Shown piece after piece: positions 8,297 to 17,657 of a DNA stretch of 64,000 nucleotides. The DNA lies in assembly GCF_004217285.1 (NCBI RefSeq), contig NZ_SHKS01000001.1, positions 1,275,638 to 1,339,637 on the forward strand, read 5' to 3'. Every line of letters starts with the position of its first letter. Positions within the stretch are counted from its first letter, which is position 1. The position numbers and the translations under genes are program-made. Under the pieces are notes generated by a model. The model was not told the origin of the DNA, did not search any database, and saw only the letters and a program-made list of their open reading frames with translations. Origin of the DNA: Streptomyces sp. BK239. Lineage in GTDB: Bacteria > Actinomycetota > Actinomycetes > Streptomycetales > Streptomycetaceae.

Positions 8297-9730
8297 GTGA
8301 CGTCCCGTATCCCGCGCGACTCCAGGCTTCGACTCGTCCGCCCGCGACCCCTGGCCGCCGCCCCCTCAGCTGTGAACCAGCGGCGCACGCGCCGCCCCGC
8401 GCCCCGCCCGCCGGAGGGCACCCCCGCCCCGGCGGAGCTGGCCAGAATGGCGCGCTCGGGTCTGGCCGCCGCCGCCCGCGTCGCCCGCTGGGCCGACAAC
8501 GCCCTCGGCCCCGGCAGGGACGCGGCGACCGACGGCAAGGCCACCCTCTCCGACACCACGGCCGAACGGGCGGCCAGTGACCTCGGCCTGAGCCTCTCTC
8601 AGGTCCGCGCCGACTGGGACACCGCCCGCCTCGCCGGCCTCGTCGAGGTCCACGGCGACAGCGCCCGCCCCGGCTGGCGCCTGCGCGCCTGGGACCGCGA
8701 CGACAGCGCCGTCCTGCGCGGCTGGGTCGCCCTCTTCGACGCCTGGTCCCTCGCCCTGCCCGAACCCCGGGACCAGGAGTCCGCCGCCGTGGCCGAGGTC
8801 GTCTCGGCGATGCCCCAGGTGCTCTCCTTCCTCCAGCTGTCCGCCGGCCCCGTCCCCGTGGACCAGCTCCTCGACCTCCTCTGCCAGCGCGTCACCGAAC
8901 TGCGCACCGAACGCTGCGAGGTCTCCTACGGCCCCGAAGCCGTCACCGCGCGCCCCAAGGTCCCGCGCCCCGCCGCCGTCGCCGGCCAGGCGGAGCCCGC
9001 CCAGGACGCCGAGCTCGCCCCCCTCCTCGACTGGGCCCTGCGCGCCCTCGCCTCGGTGGGCGCCCTCACCTGCGGCGACGGACACGCCACCCTCACCCCG
9101 CTCGGCAACTGGGCGGTCTGGGTCAAGCTGGAGCAGATCTGCGTCGCCGCGCAGAGCCCCGCCGGCCACATCGAGCAGTCCGCCGAGGACATGCTCCGCG
9201 GCTGCGCCCAGCTCCGCCCCAACGCCGCCCGCGCCGAGTACCGCGCCTGGCTCGCCGCCCGCCCCGTCGGCAGCGCCGTCACCGAGCTGCTGAACGCCGC
9301 CCGTGGCGAGGACGCCCTGCTGCGCGGCCTCGCCTTCGAGGCGCTCCGCGTGGTCGGCGCCCCGGCCGAGCACGACGTCCGCGCCGTGGTGGACGAGCCC
9401 GCCCTCAGGCCGTACGCCCTGCTCTGGCTCGCCGAGCACGACGGAGTGGACCCCGAGGACGCGCACGAGGTGCTCACCCGCGAGGAGGCCACCTGGCTGT
9501 GGGTCGACACCGCCGCGGCCGTCGCCGACCACGGTGAGGCCCCGATGCTCGTCAGACACCTGGAGTCCGCGCTTCAGCCGACGGTCCCCGCGCTCCTCGC
9601 CGAGGTCCGCGCCGTCGGGCATCCGCGCACCGTGCAGGTGCTGGTGGCGCTCGCCGCCGCGCACCCCGACCCCGCCCTCGCCAAGGCCGTCCGCCGCGCC
9701 GCCTTCCAGGTGCACACCGGAGGCAGCTGA
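8297..9730 (+). CDS. Conserved actinobacterial protein of unknown function
   Basis: A 477-aa soluble, mostly helical protein. Residues 80-110 resemble a winged-helix segment (SDLGLSLSQVRADWDTARLA, then GLVEVHG), and the C-terminal third (about 320-470) looks like HEAT-type helical repeats (ALRVVGAPAEHDVRAVV, TVPALLAEVRAVGHPRTVQV). The N-terminal 40 residues are Arg/Pro-rich. GTG 8297 is chosen because GGAAG lies 10 nt upstream; the frame also allows 8249. A regulatory or scaffold role is possible, but I do not recognise the family. Confidence 0.75.
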   Translation: MTSRIPRDSRLRLVRPRPLAAAPSAVNQRRTRRPAPRPPEGTPAPAELARMARSGLAAAARVARWADNALGPGRDAATDGKATLSDTTAERAASDLGLSLSQVRADWDTARLAGLVEVHGDSARPGWRLRAWDRDDSAVLRGWVALFDAWSLALPEPRDQESAAVAEVVSAMPQVLSFLQLSAGPVPVDQLLDLLCQRVTELRTERCEVSYGPEAVTARPKVPRPAAVAGQAEPAQDAELAPLLDWALRALASVGALTCGDGHATLTPLGNWAVWVKLEQICVAAQSPAGHIEQSAEDMLRGCAQLRPNAARAEYRAWLAARPVGSAVTELLNAARGEDALLRGLAFEALRVVGAPAEHDVRAVVDEPALRPYALLWLAEHDGVDPEDAHEVLTREEATWLWVDTAAAVADHGEAPMLVRHLESALQPTVPALLAEVRAVGHPRTVQVLVALAAAHPDPALAKAVRRAAFQVHTGGS

Positions 9731-9753
9731 ACCACGGGCGGAGGCTCGACCAC

Positions 9754-9776
9754 GGGGCGGCCCCGCCGGCCGCCCC
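9754..9776. terminator. Bidirectional hairpin between convergent genes
   Basis: GGGGCGGCC pairs with GGCCGCCCC across a 5-nt loop, in the 59-nt gap between the unknown protein (+) and the VOC gene (-). It is suited to stop transcription from both sides. Confidence 0.6.
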
Positions 9777-9789
9777 GCACGGCAGGCCC

Positions 9790-10203
9790 TCAGCCCGGCA
9801 CCGACGGCTGGTACGTCCCGAAGCTCCAGACGTTGCCCTCGACGTCTTGGGCCATGTAGTCGCGTGAGCCGTAGTCCTGGTCCGTCGGCGGCATCAGGAT
9901 CTCCGCGCCGTGCTCCACGGCCCTCCTGTGGTGGGCGTCCACGTCGTCCACCACGACGTACACCCCGACCGGGCCCGCGTCCTTCATCGCCGTGTCGAAG
10001 GCGCTGCCGGTGCCCTTCGAACCGAGCATCACCACCCCGCCGGACTGCGTCAGCTCGGCGTGCGCCACCGACCCGTCCTGGCCCTCGTACACAGCCAGCT
10101 CGGTGAAGCCGAAGGCCTCCGTGAGCTGACGGATCGCCGCCTTCGCGTCCTTGTAGAGCACCGTCGGGCTGATGCCCGGACGCCCGCCGCCCGTCCCCGT
10201 CAT
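9790..10203 (-). CDS. VOC (glyoxalase/bleomycin-resistance) superfamily protein
   Basis: A 137-aa single VOC-fold protein with paired beta-alpha-beta modules: LYKDAKAAIRQLTEAFGF at the start, VGVYVVVDDVDAHHRRAVEHG in the middle, YGSRDYMAQDVEGNVWSFG near the end. Proteins of this shape bind metals and small ligands; the reaction is unknown. ATG 10203 is chosen over GTG 10212, because the only ribosome site (GAGGGAG) lies 8 nt before the ATG but overlaps the GTG. Confidence 0.85.
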   Translation of the reverse strand: MTGTGGGRPGISPTVLYKDAKAAIRQLTEAFGFTELAVYEGQDGSVAHAELTQSGGVVMLGSKGTGSAFDTAMKDAGPVGVYVVVDDVDAHHRRAVEHGAEILMPPTDQDYGSRDYMAQDVEGNVWSFGTYQPSVPG

Positions 10204-10370
10204 GCCGATCACTCCCTCGTGGTCCCGCCGGTCGTGTCACTCGCTCAGCCGTGGGCGCCCTTGTCGGGAATATCACCCGTCGCCCAGTCTGGCACCCGCC
10301 ACTGACAACGCCCCGGCAAGCCGCTGACCTCGACTCGGACGGGCGCACCGCCGGCCGGACGCCGAAGCCC

Positions 10371-10400
10371 GGAAAACTGGTTGCACGGCCCCGTTAGAAT
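10371..10400 (+). promoter_or_regulatory. Promoter of the ABC-F gene; transcript probably starts on the upstream ORF
   Basis: A clear -10 TAGAAT lies at 10395-10400, six nt before the ATG of a 7-codon ORF, so transcription should start at or next to that A. No good TTGACA is found. GGAAA at 10371-10375 and GTT at 10393-10395 are 17 nt apart, close to the SigR pattern GGAAT-N18-GTT, which would suggest stress control; this part is weak. Confidence 0.5.
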
Positions 10401-10406
10401 GGCTCC

Positions 10407-10430
10407 ATGGCCATTCTCCTCGCGCATTAG
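10407..10430 (+). CDS. Leaderless 7-codon upstream ORF (MAILLAH) of the ABC-F gene
   Basis: ATG GCC ATT CTC CTC GCG CAT TAG reads as a complete 7-residue peptide, 57 nt before the ABC-F start. Its ATG begins at the predicted +1, so it would be translated without a leader. It is followed at once by a hairpin that can alternate pairing near the ABC-F ribosome site. Antibiotic-resistance ABC-F and erm genes are often controlled by such peptides through ribosome stalling; that this one works so is inference. Confidence 0.55.
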   Translation: MAILLAH

Positions 10431-10432
10431 AC

Positions 10433-10463
10433 GGCGGGAACGCCCTCAGCCGTCCATCCCGCC
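10433..10463 (+). promoter_or_regulatory. Candidate attenuator hairpin in the ABC-F leader
   Basis: GGCGGGA (10433-10439) pairs perfectly with TCCCGCC (10457-10463), starting three nt after the upstream ORF stop. The same GGCGGG could instead pair with CCCGCC at 10470-10475, adjacent to the GGAG ribosome site (10477-10480) of the ABC-F gene. A ribosome on the upstream ORF would cover the 5' arm, so the two structures could be exclusive. Confidence 0.45.
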
Positions 10464-10487
10464 TCCCACCCGCCCTGGAGTCTGTCC

Positions 10488-12086
<1,599 letters not shown>

Positions 12087-12131
12087 CCTCAGGGGTGTTT
12101 CACGGCATGCTCATGACGTGATCCACGGAGT

Positions 12132-12160
12132 ATGGATCATTCGGCTTACCGGTGATCCAT
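12132..12160. promoter_or_regulatory. Inverted repeat with paired GATC sites before gbn
   Basis: ATGGATCA (12132-12139) and TGATCCAT (12153-12160) form a perfect 8-bp inverted repeat with a 13-nt spacer. Each arm contains GATC, the core recognised by Gbn-type proteins as I recall. Four more GATC sites lie within the same 330-bp region (12120, two in the terminator stem at 12209-12243, and 12402). It could be an operator for autoregulation, or part of the ABC-F terminator. Confidence 0.45.
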
Positions 12161-12208
12161 CATCTGAGTGATATCCCCTCGTATCGAGGTGTGTCCTACA
12201 CCGATTTC

Positions 12209-12243
12209 ACGGCCGATCCCCCAAGTGACGGGGGATCGGCCGT
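12209..12243 (+). terminator. Perfect 14-bp hairpin terminator after the ABC-F gene
   Basis: ACGGCCGATCCCCC pairs exactly with GGGGGATCGGCCGT over a 7-nt loop AAGTGAC. It lies 123 nt after the ABC-F stop and before gbn. Confidence 0.75.
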
Positions 12244-12444
12244 CTCGCGTCTCTGACCTGCGGATTCACGAAACAACCCGTTCGGCCGTACGAACATCAC
12301 CGTCCGGAACATGAGCTTCCGTTCGTGGGTACGCGCTCCTGTCGTCAAAACCATGTCGCACGGACCTTGCCGAATGGGTGGCCATCCAGGCCCGGAGGGG
12401 TGATCATGAGGGGACCAGAGCGCACTTCCCATGAGGAGGCACGG

Positions 12445-12666
12445 GTGGCCGAGACTCTGAAGAAGGGCAGCCGGGTGACCGGCGCCGCGCGCGACAAGCT
12501 CGCGGCAGACCTGAAGAAGAAGTACGACTCCGGTGCGAGCATCCGGGCGCTGGCCGAAGAGACCGGCCGCTCGTATGGCTTCGTGCACCGGATGCTCAGC
12601 GAGTCGGGCGTCACGCTCCGTGGGCGTGGCGGGGCGACGCGGGGCAAGAAGGCCGCCTCGTCCTGA
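12445..12666 (+). CDS. gbn: Small GATC-binding nucleoid-associated protein (Gbn-like)
   Basis: A 73-aa basic protein with one helix-turn-helix: ASIRALAEETGRSYGFVHRM at about residues 33-52, preceded by a Lys-rich helix and followed by GRGGATRGKK, a tail like an AT-hook or RGG patch. From memory it matches S. coelicolor SCO1839, described as Gbn, which binds GATC-containing sites across the chromosome and affects sporulation timing. GTG 12445 is chosen because GAGGAGG lies 5 nt upstream; an in-frame upstream ATG (12406) lacks such a site. GATC sites cluster in its upstream region, consistent with autoregulation (inference). Confidence 0.88.
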   Translation: MAETLKKGSRVTGAARDKLAADLKKKYDSGASIRALAEETGRSYGFVHRMLSESGVTLRGRGGATRGKKAASS

Positions 12667-12709
12667 ACCGGGCGCGGTCCCACCGCCTTCGACGGTGACC
12701 ACACGGCCG

Positions 12710-12744
12710 GTCGCTCCCCGGCCCCGCGAGGGGCCCGGGGCGAC
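12710..12744 (+). terminator. Hairpin terminator after gbn
   Basis: GTCGCTCCCCGGCCCC and GGGGCCCGGGGCGAC pair around a GCGA loop with one bulge, 43 nt after the gbn stop. Confidence 0.6.
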
Positions 12745-12828
12745 TGATGGCCGGCCGGGTGGTTACTGTGCAGTCACTTAGCACCGCTCACAGCATGCTC
12801 TGCTGACCGCACCCCTCGGAGGCGCCCC

Positions 12829-13632
12829 ATGGCTTCGCCCGACCAGGAACTCGTTCCCCTGCTCGACAAGGACGGCGTACGGCTCACCGTCGACGACGCG
12901 CTCGCGACGGTGACGCTGACCAACCCGGCCAAGCGCAACGCGCAGAGCCCCGCGATGTGGCGCGCGCTCGCCGAGGCCGGGCGGCAGCTGCCGGGCTCCG
13001 TCCGCGTGGTCGTGCTGCGCGGCGAGGGCAAGTCCTTCTCCGCCGGACTCGACCGGCAGATGTTCACGCCCGAGGGGATCGAGGGCGAACCGTCCTTCGT
13101 CGACCTCGCGCGCAGTGGCGACGCCGAACTCGACGGCGCCATCGCGCAGTTCCAGGAGGGCTTCACCTGGTGGCGGCGCAACGACCTCGTGTCCGTCGCC
13201 GCCGTGCAGGGCCATGCCATCGGTGCGGGATTCCAGCTCGCGCTCGCCTGCGACCTGCGCGTCGTCGCCGACGACGTGCAGTTCGCCATGCGCGAGACCA
13301 GCCTCGGCCTGGTCCCCGACCTCACCGGCACCCACCCGCTCGTCTCGCTGGTCGGTTACGGCCGCGCCGTCGAGATCTGCCTCACCGGCCGCTTCGTGCA
13401 CGCCGAGGAGGCGGTGAGCTCCGGCCTCGCCAACATCGCCGTGCCCGCGGCTGACCTCGACGCGACCGTCGGCGAACTGGCGGCGGCGCTCCTGGCCGCG
13501 CCGCGCGAGGCCGTCATCGAGACCAAGGCGCTGCTGCGGGGCGCGGGCGAGCGGACGTACGACGAGCAGCGCGCCGCCGAGCGAGCCGCCCAGGCCCGCC
13601 GGCTCCGCGACCTGGCCGGCCTCGGCGACTGA
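12829..13632 (+). CDS. Enoyl-CoA hydratase/isomerase (crotonase) family protein
   Basis: A 267-aa crotonase-fold enzyme. The oxyanion-hole segments are GKSFSAGLDRQMF near residues 66-78 and GHAIGAGFQLALACDLRV near 127-144; FAMRETSLGLVPDLTG and the C-terminal helices complete the fold. Enzymes of this family hydrate enoyl-CoA or isomerise acyl-CoA in beta-oxidation or amino-acid breakdown; the exact substrate is not clear. An Asp sits in ETSLGLVPD where hydratases usually carry the second catalytic Glu nearby. GGAGG lies 8 nt before the ATG. It converges on the next gene with a 4-nt gap. Confidence 0.88.
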   Translation: MASPDQELVPLLDKDGVRLTVDDALATVTLTNPAKRNAQSPAMWRALAEAGRQLPGSVRVVVLRGEGKSFSAGLDRQMFTPEGIEGEPSFVDLARSGDAELDGAIAQFQEGFTWWRRNDLVSVAAVQGHAIGAGFQLALACDLRVVADDVQFAMRETSLGLVPDLTGTHPLVSLVGYGRAVEICLTGRFVHAEEAVSSGLANIAVPAADLDATVGELAAALLAAPREAVIETKALLRGAGERTYDEQRAAERAAQARRLRDLAGLGD

Positions 13633-13636
13633 GGGG

Positions 13637-14371
13637 TCATCGCACGGCGGTGACCAGCACCGTCACCGTGGGGTGATCCGGCAGTGCCGTCGTCACCGCC
13701 TCGCGGACCCGCCGGGCCACGTCCAGCGCCCGGTGGGCCGCGCTCACCGCGAGCTCCACGCGCACATGGCGGCGGGGGAGTGCGGCGCCGGTGAGCTGCC
13801 GCTCCTCGATGTGGACGCTCCGCCCGAGCGTCGCCGTCAGCTCCGCCACCCCCGGCACGGCGAGCGCCGAGACGCTCACCCGCAGCTCATCGCCTTCCCG
13901 GGCGGGCTGATCCGGCGCGGTCGCCGACGCCGGCGGCCCCAGGACCGGCTCCCGCTCCCCGTCGGCCCCTTCCTCCCCTGCCTCCAGCAGTGCCGTCACC
14001 CGCAGATCCACCTCCGAGACCGCTAGCCCCACCCCCTCCGCCGCCGCGGCCAGCGCCTCGCGCAGACGGGACGCCGCGGCCGGCAGCGGCTCGGACGCCG
14101 TCGCCGCGAAGTCGGCCGTCACCCGCAGCGGCCCCGGCGGGAGCCCGCTCGGCGGTGGCGGCACGGCCGGCTCGTACACCCCGGACGGATCCGCGAGCGC
14201 GATCCGCAGTCCCCCCAGGCGTACGCCCCGCACCTCCCGCACCGCACGCCTCAGCGCCGTGTCCGCCGCGCCCTCCGCGATCCACACGCCGTCCCGCGGC
14301 CCGCCCAGCGGCAGCAGTCTGCCCAGCCCCAGCTGCTCCCGCACCGCACGCGTCCACCGTTCAGCCGTCAT
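13637..14371 (-). CDS. Unknown protein of the Asp23/AmaP cluster
   Basis: A 244-aa soluble protein without membrane helices. The N-terminal half includes TRAVREQLGLGRLLPLG; the C-terminal 90 residues (LRVSVSALAVPGVAELTATL, then RRHVRVELAVSAAHRALD) have alternating strands and a VAxxVREAV helix, recalling Asp23-like domains that are also found in the divergent genes. I recall homologues labelled nucleopolyhedrovirus P10 family, which says nothing of function. Start: MTAERW at 14371 fits the family, though its GGAGG is only 1-2 nt away; ATG 14389 would add six residues. It is divergent from the Asp23 gene. Confidence 0.75.
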   Translation of the reverse strand: MTAERWTRAVREQLGLGRLLPLGGPRDGVWIAEGAADTALRRAVREVRGVRLGGLRIALADPSGVYEPAVPPPPSGLPPGPLRVTADFAATASEPLPAAASRLREALAAAAEGVGLAVSEVDLRVTALLEAGEEGADGEREPVLGPPASATAPDQPAREGDELRVSVSALAVPGVAELTATLGRSVHIEERQLTGAALPRRHVRVELAVSAAHRALDVARRVREAVTTALPDHPTVTVLVTAVR

Positions 14372-14480
14372 TCCTCCAGCCTGCCCCATTCCCGGAGCGA
14401 GTTCAGGAAACGGCGCTTAACGTGGCAATAAGGACGACAATTGACGTAGAGGGTAAATCGCATAAGAAGGACGTGCGGCG

Positions 14481-14963
14481 ATGAGCGAGACGACGGAGCA
14501 GAACCGGACGCAGACACCGGACGGCGGCACCGACCCGACGCAGACCCGCAGGGCCACCCGGAAGGGCGGCGGGGACCCGGGCAGCCGCGGGCGGACCACC
14601 ATCGCCGACGGAGTCGTGGAGAAGATCGCCGGGCTGGCGGCGCGCGACGTCTTCGGCGTCCACGCCATGGGCAGCGGAGTCAGCCGCACCTTCGGCGCGG
14701 TACGGGACCGCGTGCCCGGCGGGGGCAAGTCGGCGACCCGGGGCGTCAAGGCGGAGGTCGGCGAGGTGCAGACCGCGCTCGACCTGGAGATCGTCGTCGA
14801 CTACGGCGTGTCCATCTCGGACGTCGCCCGGGACGTGCGGGAGAACGTCGTCGCCGGGGTGGAGCGGATGACCGGCCTGGAGGTCGTCGAGGTCAACATC
14901 GCGGTGAGCGACGTGAAGCTGCCCGAGGAAGAGGACGAGGAGCCGGAGCCCCGGCTCCAGTGA
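14481..14963 (+). CDS. Asp23/Gls24 family envelope stress protein (first copy)
   Basis: A 160-aa protein of the Asp23 (DUF322) family. Residues 1-35 are polar and likely disordered; the domain begins at TTIADGVVEKIAGLAARDVF near 40-59 and ends at GLEVVEVNIAVSDVKLP near 130-146, followed by a Glu-rich tail. In Staphylococcus, Asp23 lies under the membrane tethered by AmaP; an amaP gene is four genes downstream here. It starts a plus-strand cluster of five genes (14481-16871). Confidence 0.9.
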   Translation: MSETTEQNRTQTPDGGTDPTQTRRATRKGGGDPGSRGRTTIADGVVEKIAGLAARDVFGVHAMGSGVSRTFGAVRDRVPGGGKSATRGVKAEVGEVQTALDLEIVVDYGVSISDVARDVRENVVAGVERMTGLEVVEVNIAVSDVKLPEEEDEEPEPRLQ

Positions 14964-15006
14964 CGCGTCGGCGGCCGGGTGACCGGACCGCTGAAGGGAG
15001 TGCATC

Positions 15007-15192
15007 TTGAACATGGCCTTGGTCGGCATGATCGCCGGCATGGCACTGGGCTTCGCCGGATACTTCGGCGGGTTCGGGGCCTTCGTGCTGGTGGCGGCGC
15101 TGGGCGCCGTCGGCTTCGTCGTGGGCCGGTTCCTCGAGGGGGACCTGGACCGCGGCGACTTCTTCCGCACCCGTGAGCACCGGCGCAGGTGA
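15007..15192 (+). CDS. Small membrane protein, DUF2273-like
   Basis: A 61-aa protein with one or two hydrophobic helices (residues 3-42, GMIAGMALGFAGYFGGFGAF) and a basic tail FFRTREHRRR. DUF2273 proteins accompany asp23 genes in other Gram-positives. TTG 15007 is preferred to ATG 15013 because GGGAG ends 6 nt before the TTG and 12 nt before the ATG. Its TGA overlaps the GTG of the next gene. Confidence 0.8.
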   Translation: MNMALVGMIAGMALGFAGYFGGFGAFVLVAALGAVGFVVGRFLEGDLDRGDFFRTREHRRR

Positions 15193-15581
15193 CCGCCGTG
15201 AACGAGGGGACCGGCGCCCCCGGCGGGCGCCCAGCGGCGGCGGGCGTCCCGCCCGGAGAACGCGGCGCGACCCGGATCGCCGACCGGGTCGTCGCCAAGG
15301 TGGCCTCGCAGGCCGCCCGCGAGGCCGTCGGACCGCTGCCGCCCGAGGCCGCCCGCCCGCACGCCACCGTCATCGTGCAGCACCACGAGGCGGCCCGCGT
15401 CCGCGTCCACCTCGAACTCGGCTACCCGACGGACATCGGCCCCCGCTGCCACGCGGTGCGTCGTCATGTTACTGAGCGGGTAGGCGCGTTGGTGGGCATG
15501 GAGGTGCCGGAAGTCGCCGTGCAGGTCGAACGGCTGTACCTGACGGCGGCACACGGCCCGGCGCACGGGAGGACTCGATGA
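15189..15581 (+). CDS. Asp23/Gls24 family protein (second copy)
   Basis: A 130-aa second Asp23 paralogue: TRIADRVVAKVASQAAREAV near residues 28-47, then VRVHLELGYPTDIG and a C-terminal LVGMEVPEVAVQVERLYL. It lacks the acidic tail of the first copy, so the two may form hetero-oligomers. GTG start overlaps the previous stop (GTGA) and its own stop overlaps the next ATG, so it is translationally coupled on both sides. Confidence 0.85.
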   Translation: MTAVNEGTGAPGGRPAAAGVPPGERGATRIADRVVAKVASQAAREAVGPLPPEAARPHATVIVQHHEAARVRVHLELGYPTDIGPRCHAVRRHVTERVGALVGMEVPEVAVQVERLYLTAAHGPAHGRTR

Positions 15582-16288
15582 GCGAGCCCCGGAGTTCCGA
15601 GGGCACCACACGACGGCTGCCGGTCCTGGACAAGTCCCCCCAGGACCCGCAGGACCCCTACGACTCCCACGACCCGCACGACCCGCACGACCCGCACGAG
15701 CCGCAGGGTCCGCCGGACGCCGGCCCGGGCCCCGCCCCGACCACGCGCGGCGGCCGCTTCTGGTCCGCGCGGCGCGTCCCGGCGGCGCTCGTCGCGCTCC
15801 CGCTCCTGGTCCTGGCGGGCGCCCTCCTCTACGACGTCGCCGCCGTCCGCGCCCACCGGCCCGCCCTGCGCGCCCGGCGCGAACTCGCCCGGCAACTCGC
15901 CCAACGGCCCCTGGACGACACCTGGGTGCTCGTCGGCGCGGGCGTCGCCGCCGCCCTCGGCCTGTGGCTGGTCCTCCTCGCCGTCACGCCCGGCATGCGC
16001 CGCGTCCTGCCCATGCGGCGCACTCACCCCGACGTGCGCGCCGGGCTCCACCGGGGCGCCGCCGCACTGGTGCTGCGCGACCGGGCCATGGAGGTCGCCG
16101 GCGTGCAGTCGGTCCGGGTGCACGCCGGGCGCCGCAAGGCCGACGTGCGCGCGGTCTCCCACTTCCGAGATCTGGACGACGTACGGACCGACCTCGACGC
16201 CGTGCTCGGCGACGCGATCCGCGGACTGGGCCTGGCCCGGCCGCCCGCGCTGTCGGTGCGCGTGCGCCGGCTCGGCAGGAAGGGATGA
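15578..16288 (+). CDS. DUF6286-type membrane protein with Asp-Pro-His repeats
   Basis: A 236-aa protein. Residues 20-45 contain a short repeat tract (DPQDPYD, DPHDPHDPHE). Two membrane helices follow (about 65-85 and 110-130); the C-terminal cytoplasmic domain (about 140-236) includes ALVLRDRAMEVAGVQSVRVH and resembles the Asp23/AmaP-type alpha-beta domain. Located between an Asp23 gene and amaP, it is probably part of the membrane anchor of the Asp23 layer. The His-rich repeats could bind metal (speculation). Confidence 0.8.
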   Translation: MSEPRSSEGTTRRLPVLDKSPQDPQDPYDSHDPHDPHDPHEPQGPPDAGPGPAPTTRGGRFWSARRVPAALVALPLLVLAGALLYDVAAVRAHRPALRARRELARQLAQRPLDDTWVLVGAGVAAALGLWLVLLAVTPGMRRVLPMRRTHPDVRAGLHRGAAALVLRDRAMEVAGVQSVRVHAGRRKADVRAVSHFRDLDDVRTDLDAVLGDAIRGLGLARPPALSVRVRRLGRKG

Positions 16289-16292
16289 CGCG

Positions 16293-16871
16293 ATGCTCAG
16301 GACCGTCAACCGCGTCGCGATCGGACTCGTGGGACTCGTCCTGCTGGCCCTCGGCGCAGCCGTGCTCGCGGTGGGTCTCGGCGCCCCGCCGCCCTCCTGG
16401 TGGATCCACGACGGCAAGCGGGACGTGCTGCTCAGCACCGCCGAACGCACCCACTGGCGGGACGAGACCTGGTGGTGGCCGGCCGTCATCGCCGCGCTGG
16501 CGCTGGTCGTGCTGCTCGCCCTGTGGTGGCTGATCGCCGACCTGCGCCGCCGCAGGCTGGGCGAGGTCCTCGTCGACACCGGGGACGGCGCGGGCGCCCT
16601 GCTGCGCGGCCGGGCCCTGGAGGACGTGCTGAACGGAGACGCCGCCCGCCTGGACGGCGTCGCCCACGCCCGGACCCACCTCATCGGCCGCAGGGACGCC
16701 CCCGAGGCCCGCGTACGCCTCACCCTGGAGCCCCACGTCGACCCGGCGGACGCCCTGGACCACCTCACACACCGGTCCCTCGCCCACGCGCGGGACTCCG
16801 CCGCCCTCCCGGCGCTCCCCGCCGAGGTGCGCCTCAAGACCGCCAAGCACCCGGCGGAGAGGGTGAGTTGA
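16293..16871 (+). CDS. amaP: Alkaline shock response membrane anchor protein AmaP
   Basis: A 192-aa protein with an N-terminal helix (VAIGLVGLVLLALGAAVLAV, residues 6-25) and a second helix near 62-80, then a cytoplasmic domain (RRRLGEVLVDTGDGAGALL to the end). This two-helix plan plus the C-terminal domain is that of AmaP, which recruits Asp23 to the membrane. It closes the Asp23 cluster and converges on the SDR gene 25 nt away. Confidence 0.82.
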   Translation: MLRTVNRVAIGLVGLVLLALGAAVLAVGLGAPPPSWWIHDGKRDVLLSTAERTHWRDETWWWPAVIAALALVVLLALWWLIADLRRRRLGEVLVDTGDGAGALLRGRALEDVLNGDAARLDGVAHARTHLIGRRDAPEARVRLTLEPHVDPADALDHLTHRSLAHARDSAALPALPAEVRLKTAKHPAERVS

Positions 16872-16896
16872 TCGCTGACTGCACGTGGCTCACGGC

Positions 16897-17652
16897 TCAG
16901 AAGCCGTGCCGCATCCCGCCGTCCACCGGGAGCATGATCCCGGTCAGATAGGAGGCGCCCGGCGAGAGCAGGAAGGCGGCCACCCGGCCGAACTCCTCGG
17001 GGCTGCCGTAACGGCGCAGGGGGATACGGGACTCGTTGGCGGCCCGGGTCGCCTCCGGGTCGGCGGACAGCCCGTCCAGCTCGCGGACGCGGTCCGTGTC
17101 GATGCGTGAGGGGAGCAGCCCCACCACCCGGATGCCCCGAGGCCCCAGCTCGTCGGCGAGGGACTTCGCGAAGCCGGCGAGCCCGGGGCGCAGCCCGTTG
17201 GAGATCGTCAGCCCCGGGATCGGCTCGTGCACCGACCCGGACAGCACGAACCCGATGACGCCCCCGCCCTCCAGCTCGGCCGCCGCCGCCCGCGCCAGCC
17301 GCACCGCGCCCAGGAACACCGACTCGAACGCCGTCTGCCACTGCTCGTCCGAGTTGTCGGCGACGAACCCGGGCGGCGGCCCGCCCACGCTCACCAGAAT
17401 CCCGTCGAAGCGGCCGAAGGCCTCCCGCGCGGCGGCGATCAGCCGTTCGGCCGCCTCCGGGTCGGCGTTGTCGACGGCGACGCCGAACGCGTTCGGCCCG
17501 AGCCCGGCCGCCGCGTCGGCGACCCTCTGCTCGTCCCGCCCGGTGACGACGACCTTCGCGCCGTCCGCGACCAGCTCGCGCGCGGCGGCGTTGCCGAGCC
17601 CGCGCGTGGCTCCCGTGACGATGTACACCCGGTCCCTCAGTCCAAGATCCAT
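16897..17652 (-). CDS. SDR-family protein lacking the YxxxK residues
   Basis: A 251-aa Rossmann-fold short-chain dehydrogenase relative. The cofactor motif TGATRGLGNAAA is at residues 13-24 and the second motif LVSVGGPPPG near 85. In the active-site region LSGSVHEP keeps the Ser, but the helix that normally starts YxxxK reads SNGLRPGLAGFAKSL, so by alignment Tyr is Ser and Lys is Arg. The protein may bind NAD(P) without classical chemistry or use another mechanism. The C-terminal YLTGIMLPVDGG is normal. It is the last gene of a minus-strand operon, 5 nt after the GH15 gene. Confidence 0.87.
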   Translation of the reverse strand: MDLGLRDRVYIVTGATRGLGNAAARELVADGAKVVVTGRDEQRVADAAAGLGPNAFGVAVDNADPEAAERLIAAAREAFGRFDGILVSVGGPPPGFVADNSDEQWQTAFESVFLGAVRLARAAAAELEGGGVIGFVLSGSVHEPIPGLTISNGLRPGLAGFAKSLADELGPRGIRVVGLLPSRIDTDRVRELDGLSADPEATRAANESRIPLRRYGSPEEFGRVAAFLLSPGASYLTGIMLPVDGGMRHGF

Positions 17653-17657
17653 GGCCC

